A stretch of 64,000 bases of DNA from Pseudomonas faucium (GCF_021602585.1 NZ_BQIP01000002.1:62001-126000); one strand, 5' to 3'; positions 46,930-56,945 are shown, counted from the stretch's first letter. The notes: generated by a model not told the origin, from the sequence alone. Numbers and translations: made by a program.

Positions 46930-48840
46930 TCAGGACAACGCCTCGAGCTCAGCCTGCATGCTCTCAAGGGTTTCCAGCGCTTCCATCCACCCTTCCTCAA
47001 GCTCGCCTTCGCGCTGCTTGAGCTTGGTCTGGCGAGCCAGCAGGTCACGCAGCTCATCCTTGCGCGCCGCCTCGTACAGCCCACTATCAGCCAACGCCGC
47101 CTCGATCTCGGCCAACTGCGCATGCACCTGGTTGAGCTCGGCTTCCAGCTTGTCGGCGGCCTTCTTGTGCGGCGCCAGTTGCTGGCGCAAGGCGGCAGCA
47201 GCCTGGCGCTGGGCCTTCTTGTCGGTCTTGTCCGGGTTGGCCGAACCCGTGCTCGCCGGCGCGCTGCGCTGGCGGTACTCGACCAGCCAGCGGCTGTAGT
47301 CGTCGAGGTCACCATCGAAGGTGTCGACCTTGCCGTCAGCCACCAGCAGGAATTCGTCGGTGGTGCTCTTGAGCAGATGACGGTCGTGGGAAACCACCAC
47401 CACGGCGCCGGAAAATTCCTGCAAGGCCATGGTCAGCGCCAGGCGCATTTCCAGGTCGAGGTGGTTGGTCGGTTCGTCGAGCAGCAGCAGGTTTGGCCGT
47501 TCCCAGGCGATCAGCGCCAGGGCCAGGCGGGCCTTTTCGCCGCCGGAGAAATTCACCACCGGCTCGTCGACGCGGTCGCCATGGAAGTCGAACCCGCCAA
47601 GGAAGTCGCGCAGGGTCTGCTCGCGTTCGGCCGGGGCGATGCGCTGCAGGTGCAGCAGCGGGCTGGCCTTGTCGTCCAGCGAGTCGAGCTGGTGCTGGGC
47701 GAAGTAGCCCACGGCAAGGTTCTCGCCACGCACCAGGCGGCCCGACAGCGGCTCCAGCTCGCCGGCGAGGTTCTTGATCAGGGTCGACTTGCCCGCGCCG
47801 TTGGGGCCGAGCAGGCCGATCCGCGCACCCGGCACCAGCTGCAGTTTGACCTTGTCCAGAATCGCCTTGTCGCCATAGCCCAGGCGGCCTTCGGACAGGC
47901 TCAGCAGCGGGCTGGAGATTTTCTGCGACTCACGGAAGACGAAGTCGAACGGCGAGTCGACATGCGCCGCCGACAGCTCTTCCATGCGCTCCAGGGCCTT
48001 GATCCGGCTCTGCGCCTGGCGGGCCTTGGTGGCCTGGGCCTTGAAGCGGGCAATGTACTTTTCCATGTGCGCGCGCTGGGCCTGCTGCTTCTCGTAGGCT
48101 TGCTGCTGCTGCGCCAGGCGCTCGGCACGGGTGCGTTCGAAGGCGCTGTAGCCGCCCTTGTACAGGTTGAGCTTGCGCTGCTCGACGTGCAGCACGTGGT
48201 CGACCACGGCATCGAGGAAGTCGCGGTCGTGGGAGATCAGCAACAGCGTGCCGGGGTAGCCCTTGAGCCAGTCTTCCAGCCACAGGATGGCGTCGAGGTC
48301 CAGGTGGTTGGTCGGTTCGTCCAGCAGCAGCAGGTCGGACGGGCACATCAAGGCCTGGGCCAGGTTCAGGCGCATCCGCCAGCCACCGGAGAAGTCGCCT
48401 ACCCGGCGGTCCATCTGCTCGTTGGTGAAGCCAAGGCCGGCCAGCAGCTTGCGCGCTCGCGCATCGGCGGTGTAGCCGTCGGCACTTTCCAGCTCACTGT
48501 GCAGGCGCGCCAGGGCAGTGCCGTCGTGGGCCTGCTCGGCCAGGGCAAGCTCGGCCTGGACCTTGCGCAGGCGCACGTCGCCGTCAAGCACATAGTCCAC
48601 GGCCAGGCGATCGAGGGTGTCGACCTCCTGGCGCATGTGCGCGATGCGCCAGTCACCGGGCAACTGGCAGTCGCCGCCATCGGGCGAAAGCTCGCCGCGC
48701 AGCAAGGCGAACAGGCTGGATTTGCCGGCGCCGTTGGCGCCGATCAGGCCGGCCTTGTGACCGGTGTGCAGGGTCATCTCGGCGCCGTCTAGCAAGCGCT
48801 GCGGACCACGCTGTAAAGTGAGGTTGGATAGTCTGATCAT
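46930..48840 (-). CDS. yheS: ABC-F ATPase, YheS type
   Basis: 636 residues, two ABC domains in one chain with no membrane part: Walker A GANGAGKSS and GPNGAGKST, signatures FSGGWRMR and FSGGEKAR, Walker B LLLLDEPTNHLDL (twice), with the linker (EKQQAQRAHMEKYIARFKAQ) between. ABC-F proteins act on the ribosome, and YheS/YbiT members adjust translation. The C-terminal coiled coil (about 540-636) is Lys/Glu-rich. Divergent from the next gene. Confidence 0.88.
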   Translation of the reverse strand: MIRLSNLTLQRGPQRLLDGAEMTLHTGHKAGLIGANGAGKSSLFALLRGELSPDGGDCQLPGDWRIAHMRQEVDTLDRLAVDYVLDGDVRLRKVQAELALAEQAHDGTALARLHSELESADGYTADARARKLLAGLGFTNEQMDRRVGDFSGGWRMRLNLAQALMCPSDLLLLDEPTNHLDLDAILWLEDWLKGYPGTLLLISHDRDFLDAVVDHVLHVEQRKLNLYKGGYSAFERTRAERLAQQQQAYEKQQAQRAHMEKYIARFKAQATKARQAQSRIKALERMEELSAAHVDSPFDFVFRESQKISSPLLSLSEGRLGYGDKAILDKVKLQLVPGARIGLLGPNGAGKSTLIKNLAGELEPLSGRLVRGENLAVGYFAQHQLDSLDDKASPLLHLQRIAPAEREQTLRDFLGGFDFHGDRVDEPVVNFSGGEKARLALALIAWERPNLLLLDEPTNHLDLEMRLALTMALQEFSGAVVVVSHDRHLLKSTTDEFLLVADGKVDTFDGDLDDYSRWLVEYRQRSAPASTGSANPDKTDKKAQRQAAAALRQQLAPHKKAADKLEAELNQVHAQLAEIEAALADSGLYEAARKDELRDLLARQTKLKQREGELEEGWMEALETLESMQAELEALS

Positions 48841-48890
48841 GATGGTCGCGGAGTCTACCAGCTTCCTCGGCCCGTAGCGTGAGTGGAATC

Positions 48891-49373
48891 ATGTACACCG
48901 ACCTGTGGAATCACGCCCTGGCCCTGTATGCACGGCCGGGTGTCGAAGCGGCCTGCTTGCACGTGCAGGCATTGGGCGGCGATGTCTGCCTGCTTCTGTG
49001 CGCAACCTGGTTGCAGGCGCGTGGCGTCACGCCGGACCCTGCGCGCGTGCAGGCCTTGCGTGCGCTTGCCGAACCTTGGCAGCAGGAAGTGGTGACGCCC
49101 CTGCGCAGCCTGCGCCAGGCGTGGCGGGCAGCCGCGCAGCACGAACCGCACCTGGCGGCGCTGAGGGAGCAAGTGAAAGGGTTGGAACTGCAAGCGGAAA
49201 GGACGTTGCTGGAGCGCCTGCAGGCGTGTGCGCAGCAGTGGCCTGCAGGTGGGCAGGTTGGCTCGCAAGATTGGCTGGCCTGGCTTGCGCCAGACCAGGC
49301 CCGTGGCCACGACGCGCTGGAGCAGTTGCGCGTCGCGGCCGCAGGGCTTCAGGAGGCCGAAGACGGCGCCTGA
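48891..49373 (+). CDS. TIGR02444-family protein
   Basis: 160 residues, mostly helical, not membrane-bound. The N-terminus MYTDLWNHALALYARPGVEAACLHVQALGGDVCLLLC matches this family of small pseudomonad proteins of unknown role. A GTG four codons upstream (48879) is possible; ATG 48891 has GTGGA in front. Its 3' end overlaps algP (minus strand) by 25 bases, tail to tail. Confidence 0.75.
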   Translation: MYTDLWNHALALYARPGVEAACLHVQALGGDVCLLLCATWLQARGVTPDPARVQALRALAEPWQQEVVTPLRSLRQAWRAAAQHEPHLAALREQVKGLELQAERTLLERLQACAQQWPAGGQVGSQDWLAWLAPDQARGHDALEQLRVAAAGLQEAEDGA

Positions 49374-50377
49374 GCTGGGGTGCTGGCCGGGGCCGAAGGT
49401 GCTGCCGGGGTAGCCGAGTTGGTCGCTGGGGTAGCCGCAGTGGCCGGTTTGGTTTCGGCTGGCTTGCTGGCAACCGGCTTGGCGGCTGGCTTGGCAGCAG
49501 GTTTGCCTGCGGACCTGGCTGCTGGCTTGGCTGCGGCTGGCTTGGCGGCCGGCTTGGCTGGAGCTTTGGCAGCGGCAGGCTTGGCCGCAGGTTTTGCTGC
49601 AGGCTTGGCAGCTGCAGCTTTGGCCGCTACCGGTTTTGCAGCAGGCTTGGCGGCTGCAGCTTTGGCCGGCGCCGCTTTCGCAGCAGGCTTGGCAGCAGCG
49701 GTTTTGGCTGCAGCAGGCTTGGCAGCGGGTTTAGCGGCAGCGGTTCTTGCCGGGGTAGCTTTGGCAGCGGCGGGTTTGGCTGCAGCCGCTTTGGACGGTG
49801 CCTTGGCTGCGGCCGGCTTGGCAGCTGCGGTACGCGCTGGGGCCTTGGTGGTTGCTGCGCGGGCTGGCGCCTTGGCTGCAGGTTTAGCAGCCGCTTTGGC
49901 CGCAGGCTTGGCGGCCGCTTTTGCAGGTGCCTTGGCCGCTGGTTTGGCCGCAGCCTTGGCCGACTTCGCCGCTACCGCGCGCTGCTCCAGTGCCTTGCCA
50001 GCCGACTCGCGTACCTTGCCAACACCCTGGGCCAGTTTCAGGCTTTCCTGGGCATCGCGCTTGAGTTGCTGAATATAAGTACGGGTTTGCGTCTGGCGCT
50101 CTTTGAGCGAGTCGAGCAACCCTTCAAGTTCGCCAATGGCTTTCTGCGCTTTGCCCTGGGCCTTGGCTTTGCCTGCCTTGGCCGCGTCCTGCAACTTCAG
50201 GCGGCCGTTATGCAGTTTTTCCTGCGCCTTGACGCGTTGCTTTTCCAACTTGGCCAGCAGTTTCTCCGCATCAGCCAGCGCTTGCGTGCAGGCATCTTCC
50301 AAGTGATCGAGCAGGCTGCCCGAAAGTTGCTGGAGCAGGTGTAACGGCGTGCTTACTGGCTTCTTTTTGGCCGACAT
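49349..50377 (-). CDS. algP: AlgP-like histone-H1-type alanine/lysine/proline-rich protein
   Basis: 342 residues. The N-terminal 140 are an ordinary helical domain (SGSLLDHLEDACTQALADAE). Residues about 140-330 are a long low-complexity tail of KPAA/KAAA-type repeats with few other residues, resembling eukaryotic histone H1, as in AlgP of P. aeruginosa. The DNA of the tail is repetitive and prone to slipped expansion or loss. It is thought to bind DNA and affect alginate control; here its context is the same algQ-algP segment. Confidence 0.9.
   Translation of the reverse strand: MSAKKKPVSTPLHLLQQLSGSLLDHLEDACTQALADAEKLLAKLEKQRVKAQEKLHNGRLKLQDAAKAGKAKAQGKAQKAIGELEGLLDSLKERQTQTRTYIQQLKRDAQESLKLAQGVGKVRESAGKALEQRAVAAKSAKAAAKPAAKAPAKAAAKPAAKAAAKPAAKAPARAATTKAPARTAAAKPAAAKAPSKAAAAKPAAAKATPARTAAAKPAAKPAAAKTAAAKPAAKAAPAKAAAAKPAAKPVAAKAAAAKPAAKPAAKPAAAKAPAKPAAKPAAAKPAARSAGKPAAKPAAKPVASKPAETKPATAATPATNSATPAAPSAPASTPAQAPSSAS
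49480..49970. repeat. Coding repeat array in the algP tail
   Basis: Imperfect tandem repeats of about 12-30 bases encoding KPAAK / AAAKPA units; recurrent GGTTTGGCAGC and GGCTTGGCGGC-type words on the plus strand. Such arrays often vary in copy number between strains. Confidence 0.75.
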
Positions 50378-50591
50378 GGTTTACCTCCTGGCTGACGAGA
50401 TTGCGGCTCATACTATGCTTCTGCTGCTACTGCCGCTAGGGCATGTGGACAGTATCGCTAGCGCCGCGTTGCATGCCTGGGCAAAGTTGTTGTCTTGCAG
50501 CTGCGTGCAAGTGTAGTTGCTTAACAAATCGCTGCTGATATTTACGCAGGTGCGCTGGCATACTTCATCGCTCATTGAGCTGGAGTTGCGC

Positions 50592-51257
50592 ATGCCTCGT
50601 TATCTTGTATTCGGTCTGAGCCTGTTGGCGCCCTTCGCTCTGGCCGCCCCCGATACCGCCCCAGGCAACGACGCCGACCTGGCCTACAGCCTGGGCGCCA
50701 GCCTGGGTGAGCGGCTGCGCGAGGAAGTACCGGGGCTGCAGCTGGATGCGCTGGTAGAAGGGCTGCGCCAGTCCTATCAGAACCAGCCGCTGAAACTCGA
50801 CAAGGCGCGCATGCAGGCCATATTGCAGCAGCATGAAGAACAGGCGAGCAACACTGCCGAACAGGCCGAGGTGGCGAAACTGCTGGCCATCGAAACACGC
50901 TTCATGGCCAATGAACGCGCCCGCGCCGGCGTGCACGAACTGCCCGAAGGCGTGCTGTACAGCGAGCTGAGCAGCGGCAATGGCGCGCAGCCAAAAGCCA
51001 ATGGCAAGGTGCAGGTGCGCTATGTCGGCAGGCTGCCGGATGGCTCGGTATTCGACCAGAACCAACAGCCGCAGTGGTTCAGCCTGGGCTCGGTGATCGA
51101 AGGCTGGCAGGTGGCGTTGCCGCAGATGAAAGTCGGTGCGAAATGGCGCCTGGTGATCCCATCAGCGCAAGCCTATGGCGCCGAGGGGGCGGGTGACTTG
51201 ATTGCACCCTACACACCCCTGGTATTCGAGATCGAACTGCTGGCTGTCGGCGACTGA
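50592..51257 (+). CDS. FKBP-type peptidyl-prolyl isomerase
   Basis: 221 residues with a signal-like N-terminus (MPRYLVFGLSLLAPFALAAP), a helical dimer region of about 100 residues, and an FKBP domain at about 130-221 (VQVRYVGRLPDGSVFD, GWQVALPQMKVGAKW, YGAEGAGDLIAPYTPLVFEI). It probably assists folding of exported proteins in the periplasm. The ATG at 50592 follows TGGAG; the longer frame lacks a site. It lies between algP and algQ, as in other pseudomonads. Confidence 0.87.
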   Translation: MPRYLVFGLSLLAPFALAAPDTAPGNDADLAYSLGASLGERLREEVPGLQLDALVEGLRQSYQNQPLKLDKARMQAILQQHEEQASNTAEQAEVAKLLAIETRFMANERARAGVHELPEGVLYSELSSGNGAQPKANGKVQVRYVGRLPDGSVFDQNQQPQWFSLGSVIEGWQVALPQMKVGAKWRLVIPSAQAYGAEGAGDLIAPYTPLVFEIELLAVGD

Positions 51258-51265
51258 CGCCACCT

Positions 51266-51736
51266 TCAGGCTTGCACCGCGCCTTCTTCCTTGTGGGCGT
51301 TGTGCAGCACTTCGATCAGGCAGTCTTCGAGCTCGAAGCGCTCGTGCAGCAAGCCACCCAACTTGGTGAGTTTGTCGGCGAAACGCTCAGGGTCCTTGCA
51401 CTCGCCTTTTTCGCAATGGTCATTGAAGGCCAGTGCAAATTGCGTGCTGTCATCGATGCGCGGGTTGATCTGCGTGGCCAGTTCCAGCCCCCGCGTATCA
51501 CCAAACGCCTTGGCTTCGCTGACCAGTTGCTCGCTGACCTCGAAATGCCACGCCGAGACGTAGTCGACCAGCAGCGCGCAAAAATCCCCGTTGGTGTCCT
51601 TGTCGGCGAAGGCCGGCTTCACGGCGCGCAAGGCGCGGAAAGCCTCCACCAGTTCCTGGCGCTCCTCGAGCCAGCGGTCGATCAGCTTATGGACCCCGCC
51701 CCAGCGTTCCTGGGCGTTCTGACAACTATCGAGCAT
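51266..51736 (-). CDS. rsd: Rsd/AlgQ anti-sigma70 factor
   Basis: 156 residues, helical, Rsd/AlgQ family, which binds sigma70 region 4 and shifts RNA polymerase use in stationary phase. Conserved segments include [19 protein letters not shown] at the start and [19 protein letters not shown] in the middle. ATG 51736 follows GAAGGGAAGAG; the frame extends 12 codons but unsupported. Known as algQ in P. aeruginosa. Confidence 0.92.
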   Translation of the reverse strand: MLDSCQNAQERWGGVHKLIDRWLEERQELVEAFRALRAVKPAFADKDTNGDFCALLVDYVSAWHFEVSEQLVSEAKAFGDTRGLELATQINPRIDDSTQFALAFNDHCEKGECKDPERFADKLTKLGGLLHERFELEDCLIEVLHNAHKEEGAVQA

Positions 51737-51967
51737 GGCGATCTCTTCCCTTCTGGGTAGATGCCGCTGCACCTCGCACTACGACCGCGCAGCACAAAGG
51801 TGACATCAGCAGGACGGCATCGAGCAGTTGTGTTTTCGGTATGCGTGCTGGGAGATTATTCCCGCACGTGCTGCCCATCAAGGTACGCAGCAGACAAAGT
51901 TCATACAAGTGTTTAATACCCTGGCGCAGCACCATTGGTCGCGCTGGCGCTCAAGGCTTGCGCTGGG

Positions 51968-52471
51968 TCAACTTTCACCCAGGCTGCGCAAACGATACGC
52001 CAGCAGGCAGGCCATGGGCAGCAGCGCCAGCAGCAGGAACGCCAGCAGGCTCCATTCGGGCAAGGTCAGGTCCAGAAAGCTCCAGGTCAGCGAGCTGCAG
52101 CCCGGTCCGCCCAGCAGCAACTGCCAGGCCGCTTCGCCAAAGGGCTGGTCGAACAGCTGCCAGAGCGATGGCGGGCACACATGGCCTTTGTCGTCGGCGC
52201 CCTGCAACCACACATGCCGCGCCGCCAGCAACGCGCCAAATGCCGAGCTGGCCAGCGCTGCCCAGGCATAGCGCCGAATGCCGCGCGGGCCTGGCACATG
52301 CACCGCCCCGCACAGGCAGATCAGCGCATACACGCCCAGCAGCACACGCTGGCTGAAACACAGCGGGCATGGCGTGAGGCCCAGGGTTGCCTGCAGGTAG
52401 AAGGACGCAATCAGCACTGCCAACGAGGCCAGGCAGGCAGGAAGAAAGAACGTGCGCAGACGGGCCGGCAT
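51968..52471 (-). CDS. dsbB: Disulfide bond formation protein B (DsbB/DsbH family)
   Basis: 167 residues, four membrane segments. The first active-site pair is in TPCPLC, and the second pair is the Cys in HVCPPSLW and GGPGCSSL, giving a full DsbB electron path to quinone. Position next to rsd/algQ matches the gene named dsbH in P. aeruginosa. The ribosome site upstream of 52471 is weak, but the N-terminus (MPARLRTFFLPACLASLAV) is a natural membrane start. Confidence 0.88.
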   Translation of the reverse strand: MPARLRTFFLPACLASLAVLIASFYLQATLGLTPCPLCFSQRVLLGVYALICLCGAVHVPGPRGIRRYAWAALASSAFGALLAARHVWLQGADDKGHVCPPSLWQLFDQPFGEAAWQLLLGGPGCSSLTWSFLDLTLPEWSLLAFLLLALLPMACLLAYRLRSLGES

Positions 52472-52660
52472 GGGCGTAGAAGGTCCGGAGAGTGAAGTGG
52501 TTTGAAACGGTAGAGGAAAGGCGCGCTTTGTTTCAAGGCAAGACAGGCGCGAGAAGTCGCTGAGCAGCAGAGGAAATCTCAAACTGGGTTGTAGGGCTTT
52601 TCCTAAGAACGATGGCGCACCTTTAACGTGCTGCGCTGGAGAAGTAACCAGCCCCCGGAG

Positions 52661-52678
52661 CCCGCGCCTCGGCGCGGG
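52661..52678. other. GC hairpin downstream of hemY
   Basis: CCCGCGCC-TC-GGCGCGGG, 12 bases beyond the hemY stop on the minus strand. There is no T-tract, so it may act as an mRNA end stabiliser or weak terminator. Confidence 0.35.
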
Positions 52679-52689
52679 CCCTGGGTCGG

Positions 52690-53928
52690 TCAGGCGCGCA
52701 CGCCTTCAGGCAACGGCAAGGCCAGCAGGCGCTCATCGAGCAGGCCCAGGCCTTCCTGGAACAGCTGGTTGCTACGCTCGGTCTCGCCCAGCCCGGCCAG
52801 CAGGCGTGCAAGCTCGGCACAGGTTTCCGGGTTGCGTTCCATGCGCAGGCTGCTTTCGAGGTAGTCGCGCGCCTTGCCCCACAGGCGGTTCTGCAAGCTC
52901 AGGCGACCGAGCGTGAGCAGCAGGCTCGGGTCTTGCGGGTGGTCTTTGAGCCAGCCTTCGGCAGCCTGCAGCTGGCGCGCCGGGTCATCGCCGCGCACCA
53001 GGCCGTACAGGCGAGCGAGGTGGCTTTCGTAGTCGCGCTTGAGGGCGCTGCGCAGCACCTGCTCGGCTTCACCCTGGGCACCGACCTGGCGCAGCTGCTC
53101 GGCATAGGCCAGCACCAGCTGTGGCTCCTGGCGCTGCGCCGCGGTCAGCTGCTGCCAGGCGCGTTCCAGCGACTGGCGAGCGCTTTGCGAATCCTCGCCA
53201 CGGGTGGCCGCCAGGCTCAGGTTCTGGCCCCAGGCACGCTGCTCCAGCGCAGCAAGCTCGCTGGCCGGGAGCACCTTGCTCTTGCGCAGGTCGGGCAGCA
53301 GGCGAATCAGTGCCGACCAATCGCCGCGCTCCAGGTACAGGCGCTGCAACAAGCGCAGCACCTGGGTGTTGTGCGGGTGGCGTTCCTGCATGGCGAGCAG
53401 GGTTTCCAGTGCGCCATCGCTTTCGCCGCGGTCCATCTGCAACTGCGCATGGGTCAAGGCGATGGCCAGTTCGGCCTGGGGTTGGCGCTCCAGGGCGCGC
53501 TCGAGCAGGTCGTTGCTCTCCTGCGTGCGGCCTTGTTCGTTGGCGGCGCGGGCCGCACCCAGGTAATACAGCAGCGGCTGGCGTTCGGCCTCGGCGGCGC
53601 GGCGCAGGTGGCGCTCGGCGCTGGCCCAGCGGCCCTCGGCAAGGTCCAGCTGGCCCTGCTCGATGGCGATGCGCACGCGCCGGCTGCGGTTGCGCCGCGA
53701 CCAGGGGTTGACCACGCCGCTGGAGGTCAGCACCAGGCCGACCAGGTAGCGCAGGAGCCACAGCACCGCGACGATGGCGACCAGCGCGGCGAGCGCGGCC
53801 CACAGCCCGGACTGGTAGCGGAAGCTGCCATACGACAGCAGCACGTAGCCACTGTGCTTGGCCACCGCGATGCCCAGCGCCGCGGCGATCACGATCGCCA
53901 GCACCGCCAGCAGGTAGACACGCTTCAT
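52690..53928 (-). CDS. hemY: HemY-like TPR membrane protein
   Basis: 412 residues. Two N-terminal membrane segments (about 5-25, 40-62) then a long TPR region (LRRAAEAERQPLLYYLGAARAANEQGRTQESNDLLERAL). This is the HemY_N/TPR family linked to late haem synthesis operons in proteobacteria, not protoporphyrinogen oxidase. The gene overlaps hemX by 4 bases. Role is a scaffold or regulator of haem enzymes at the membrane. Confidence 0.87.
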   Translation of the reverse strand: MKRVYLLAVLAIVIAAALGIAVAKHSGYVLLSYGSFRYQSGLWAALAALVAIVAVLWLLRYLVGLVLTSSGVVNPWSRRNRSRRVRIAIEQGQLDLAEGRWASAERHLRRAAEAERQPLLYYLGAARAANEQGRTQESNDLLERALERQPQAELAIALTHAQLQMDRGESDGALETLLAMQERHPHNTQVLRLLQRLYLERGDWSALIRLLPDLRKSKVLPASELAALEQRAWGQNLSLAATRGEDSQSARQSLERAWQQLTAAQRQEPQLVLAYAEQLRQVGAQGEAEQVLRSALKRDYESHLARLYGLVRGDDPARQLQAAEGWLKDHPQDPSLLLTLGRLSLQNRLWGKARDYLESSLRMERNPETCAELARLLAGLGETERSNQLFQEGLGLLDERLLALPLPEGVRA

Positions 53929-55025
53929 GGTTTGCCCCCTTCGCTGTCGGCCGGCAGGTGGCGACGCTGGATGTAGGCCTGCACCGCGGCCAGGCTCTCG
54001 CTCAGGTCAGGGGTGACCACCGAGACCGGCTGCTCGGCCAGCGCATTGAGGCTGTCGAGCATGGCCTTGCTCTGGGCGTTGTCGGCGTTGAAGTTGGCCA
54101 GCAGCACGCTGCGCGCATCGTCCAGGGCCTGGGTGTAGACCTTGGCCTCGCCGTTGAGCGCCGCCCACTGGGCCTGCTCGATGGTCAGGCTCAGGGCCAG
54201 GCGCAGCTGGTTGAGCGACTGCCCGGCCAGCAGCGGGCGCACATTGTCGTCGGCGTCGAAGTCGATCTGGAAGTACTTGGAGATCTCGGCCCACCACTGC
54301 GACAGGCGGCTGGCGCCATCGCCATCGGCGGTCAGGGCACCGAGCGCATCGGCGTTGCTGTCGAATTCAGGCGACTGGGCACTGAGCTGCTGCACCAGGT
54401 CACGCTGGGCTGCCAGCTTGAGGAACAACCCGGTGCGGTCCGGTTGCTGGGTGCTGTTGAGCGTTGCCAGGCTGCGCGCAAGCTGTTCGCGGGCGGCGTA
54501 GGCGCCCGGGTCGCTCTGTTCGCGCAGGATCTCGTCGGCGCCTTCGACCAGTGCCTTGGCACTGGTGATGTCCTGCAACGCCGAGAGGCGCAGGGTCGCC
54601 AGGCGCAGCAGGTGCTCGGCCTCGGCCAGGCGCCACTCCTTGCGGCTCTCGCCAAGCACGGTTTCCAGGCGCTGGCTGAGCCGCTGCTGGTCGCCTTGCA
54701 GTTGCGTCACCAGGCGGCGGCGGTCTTCCAGCTCGCTGGCGGCCGGCAGGCTGGCCAGCTGGGCGCTGATCTGCTGTTCGCGCTGCTGCAGCGCCGCAGC
54801 GCGCTGGTTCAGCGCCTCCAGGTGCTGGCCCTGGTTCACTTCACTGCCCTGCAGCTGCCGCACCTGCCAGACACCCCAGCCGCCCACCGCCACCCCAGCG
54901 GCGCCCACCAGCAGCGCCAGCAAGGCCAGGCCGCTGCCGGAGCGTTTGGCGGGCGGGGTGGTAACCGGTTGCGCCGGCTCCTGGGCCGACGGCTGATCAT
55001 TGTTCGACAAGACAGTTTCGCTCAC
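53925..55025 (-). CDS. hemX: HemX-like membrane protein
   Basis: 366 residues. A low-complexity N-terminus, one membrane segment at about 33-55, then coiled coil and a conserved C-terminal domain (WWAEISKYFQIDFDADDNV, PDLSESLAAVQAYIQ). The family is often labelled uroporphyrinogen methyltransferase but lacks that enzyme's motifs; a scaffold role is more likely. The GTG at 55025 follows AAGGATGG; the longer ATG frame is not needed. Part of hemC-hemD-hemX-hemY. Confidence 0.85.
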   Translation of the reverse strand: MSETVLSNNDQPSAQEPAQPVTTPPAKRSGSGLALLALLVGAAGVAVGGWGVWQVRQLQGSEVNQGQHLEALNQRAAALQQREQQISAQLASLPAASELEDRRRLVTQLQGDQQRLSQRLETVLGESRKEWRLAEAEHLLRLATLRLSALQDITSAKALVEGADEILREQSDPGAYAAREQLARSLATLNSTQQPDRTGLFLKLAAQRDLVQQLSAQSPEFDSNADALGALTADGDGASRLSQWWAEISKYFQIDFDADDNVRPLLAGQSLNQLRLALSLTIEQAQWAALNGEAKVYTQALDDARSVLLANFNADNAQSKAMLDSLNALAEQPVSVVTPDLSESLAAVQAYIQRRHLPADSEGGKP

Positions 55026-55070
55026 GTATCCATCCTTTGCATGGGGGCGCACCGCTCTGAGCTTAGCGCC

Positions 55071-55838
55071 TTAAGAGGCAGGTGCAGCGCTGCGCTGCAC
55101 GGCTGCCAGCAAGGCCGTGGCACTGGCACCACGGCAATCCACAACCTGTTGGGCCCCTGCGGCCCGGGCCTGTTCGGCCACCCGCGGGCTGGGCACGAAC
55201 AACGCAAGCTGCGCCAAGCGCGGCCAATCGGCACCCGCCAGCTGCTGCAAGTGTTCAAGACCCTGCCCACTGCTGACCACCAGGCCATTGAGGCGTTCCG
55301 CTTCGATGCGGCGCAGCAACGTGCCCTGCGGGTAGTTCGGCAGGCAGCGGCGATACAGTTCCAGATAATCGACACTAGCACCTTGCTCTGCAAGACGCTC
55401 GGCCAGCAGTTCACGACCTCCGACACCGCGAACGATCAGCGCCCGCGGTGCGGCAACGGCCATGGCTGCTCGTAGCGCCGGCAGGGCCAGCAAGGCTTCA
55501 CTGTCATCCCCCTGGGCAGGGCAGGCCACTTGCAGGCCCGCCTCCTGCAGCACCGCCGCCGTCGCTTCGCCTACGGTGAACCAGCCCTTTGCCGGGGGCT
55601 GCAGCGCGTTTTGCGCCAGGTGCTCGAGAAGCAGCCTGGCGGCCGGTTTGCTGACCACGATCCGCGCCTGGTACTGCCCCAGCGCGGCCAGCGTCTGGCG
55701 CTGCGGCGCATCCAGCTCGACCGGCTCGATGGCCAGCAACGGCAAGCTGCTGCTGGCGACCCCGGCGGCGGCAAGGCTCTGGGCCAGTGCCGCGCAATCA
55801 TCGGCGGGGCGCGTCAGCAACAGCCGCCACTGGCTCAC
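55071..55838 (-). CDS. hemD: Uroporphyrinogen-III synthase
   Basis: 255 residues; closes hydroxymethylbilane to uroporphyrinogen III. Low family conservation, but [20 protein letters not shown] at the start and [20 protein letters not shown] near the end fit, as does its position overlapping hemC by 4 bases. Confidence 0.88.
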   Translation of the reverse strand: MSQWRLLLTRPADDCAALAQSLAAAGVASSSLPLLAIEPVELDAPQRQTLAALGQYQARIVVSKPAARLLLEHLAQNALQPPAKGWFTVGEATAAVLQEAGLQVACPAQGDDSEALLALPALRAAMAVAAPRALIVRGVGGRELLAERLAEQGASVDYLELYRRCLPNYPQGTLLRRIEAERLNGLVVSSGQGLEHLQQLAGADWPRLAQLALFVPSPRVAEQARAAGAQQVVDCRGASATALLAAVQRSAAPAS

Positions 55839-56776
55839 GGATGCCCGGCCTCGCCATAGACTTCCTTGAGGATGGCCTCGGCGCCCTGCCCCAGCAGGTC
55901 TTCGGCAACCTGCACACCCAAGGCTTCGGCGTTGCTGCGCGGGGCACGGGCGTCAGCCACCAGCAAAGTGCCGCCGCTCGGCTGGCCGACCAGGCCACGC
56001 AGCCACAGCTGCTCGCCTTCGAGCACGGCGTAGCAGGCGATCGGCACCTGGCAGCCGCCATTCAGGCGCTTGTTCAAGGCACGTTCGGCCACGACCCGGT
56101 CGGCGGTATCGAGGTGGTGCAGCGGCGCCAGCAGGGCGTGGATCTCGCTGTCGGCGCTGCGGCATTCAATGCCCACCGCGCCCTGCCCGCCCGCCGGCAG
56201 GCTGTCGTCGACGCTGATGCTGTCGGTGATGCGCTGCTCGAAGCCCAGGCGGATCAGCCCGGCCGCCGCGAGGATGATCGCGTCGTACTCGCCGGCATCG
56301 AGCTTGGCCAGGCGCGTGTTGACGTTGCCCCGCAGGAAGTGGATTTTCAGGTCCGGCCGGCGCGCCAGCAGCTGGGCCTGGCGGCGCAGGCTGGAAGTGC
56401 CGACGATGCTGCCTGCCGGCAGGGCATCGAGGCTGGCGAAGTGGTTGGAGACAAAGGCATCGCGCGGGTCTTCGCGCTCGCAGATGCAGTACAGGCCCAG
56501 GCCTTCGGGGAAGTCCATGGGCACGTCCTTCATCGAATGCACGGCGATGTCGGCTTCGTTGTCCAGCAGGGCGGTTTCCAGTTCCTTGACGAACAGGCCC
56601 TTGCCGCCGATTTTCGCCAGCGGCGCATCGAGCAGCTTGTCGCCGCGGCTGACCATGGGTACCAGGGTGACCAGCAGGCCAGGGTGCGCCTGCTCGAGGC
56701 GGGCTTTGACGTATTCGGCCTGCCACAGGGCCAAGGCACTTTTACGGGTGGCAATGCGGATTTCGCGAGTGGACAT
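55835..56776 (-). CDS. hemC: Porphobilinogen deaminase
   Basis: 313 residues, exactly the usual length. Polymerises four porphobilinogens to hydroxymethylbilane. The dipyrromethane cofactor Cys is in [28 protein letters not shown] at the N-terminus and [20 protein letters not shown] are family marks. The ATG at 56776 follows a weak GGGGCG. Upstream lies a diverged REP region and then algR on the same strand. Confidence 0.95.
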   Translation of the reverse strand: MSTREIRIATRKSALALWQAEYVKARLEQAHPGLLVTLVPMVSRGDKLLDAPLAKIGGKGLFVKELETALLDNEADIAVHSMKDVPMDFPEGLGLYCICEREDPRDAFVSNHFASLDALPAGSIVGTSSLRRQAQLLARRPDLKIHFLRGNVNTRLAKLDAGEYDAIILAAAGLIRLGFEQRITDSISVDDSLPAGGQGAVGIECRSADSEIHALLAPLHHLDTADRVVAERALNKRLNGGCQVPIACYAVLEGEQLWLRGLVGQPSGGTLLVADARAPRSNAEALGVQVAEDLLGQGAEAILKEVYGEAGHP

Positions 56777-56828
56777 GGAGCGCCCCAATGCTTAGGAATG
56801 CCGCCGATGATAACAGCTCCGTCGGCGC

Positions 56829-56945
56829 CTGTAGGAGCGGCCTTGCGTCGCGAAAGGGCTGCGCAGCAGCCCCGGGGCCTATGAGATGAAGCATCAATTC
56901 TGGGGCTGCTGCGCGCCCCTTTGGCGACGCAAGGCCGCGCCTGCC
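56829..56945. repeat. Diverged REP pair (class A) between algR and hemC
   Basis: GTAGGAGCGGCCTTGCGTCG and its diverged complement (GGCGACGCAAGGCCGCGCC) 60-110 bases apart, with GGGCTGCGCAGCAGCCCC hairpins inside. More mutated than the other class A pairs (CGTCG for TGTCG). Confidence 0.75.

Noticed and set aside
48905-50344. Glycine/arginine/cysteine-rich plus-strand open frame of 479 codons
   Set aside because: It is the reverse of the algP repeat tail, so its low-complexity composition is an artefact.
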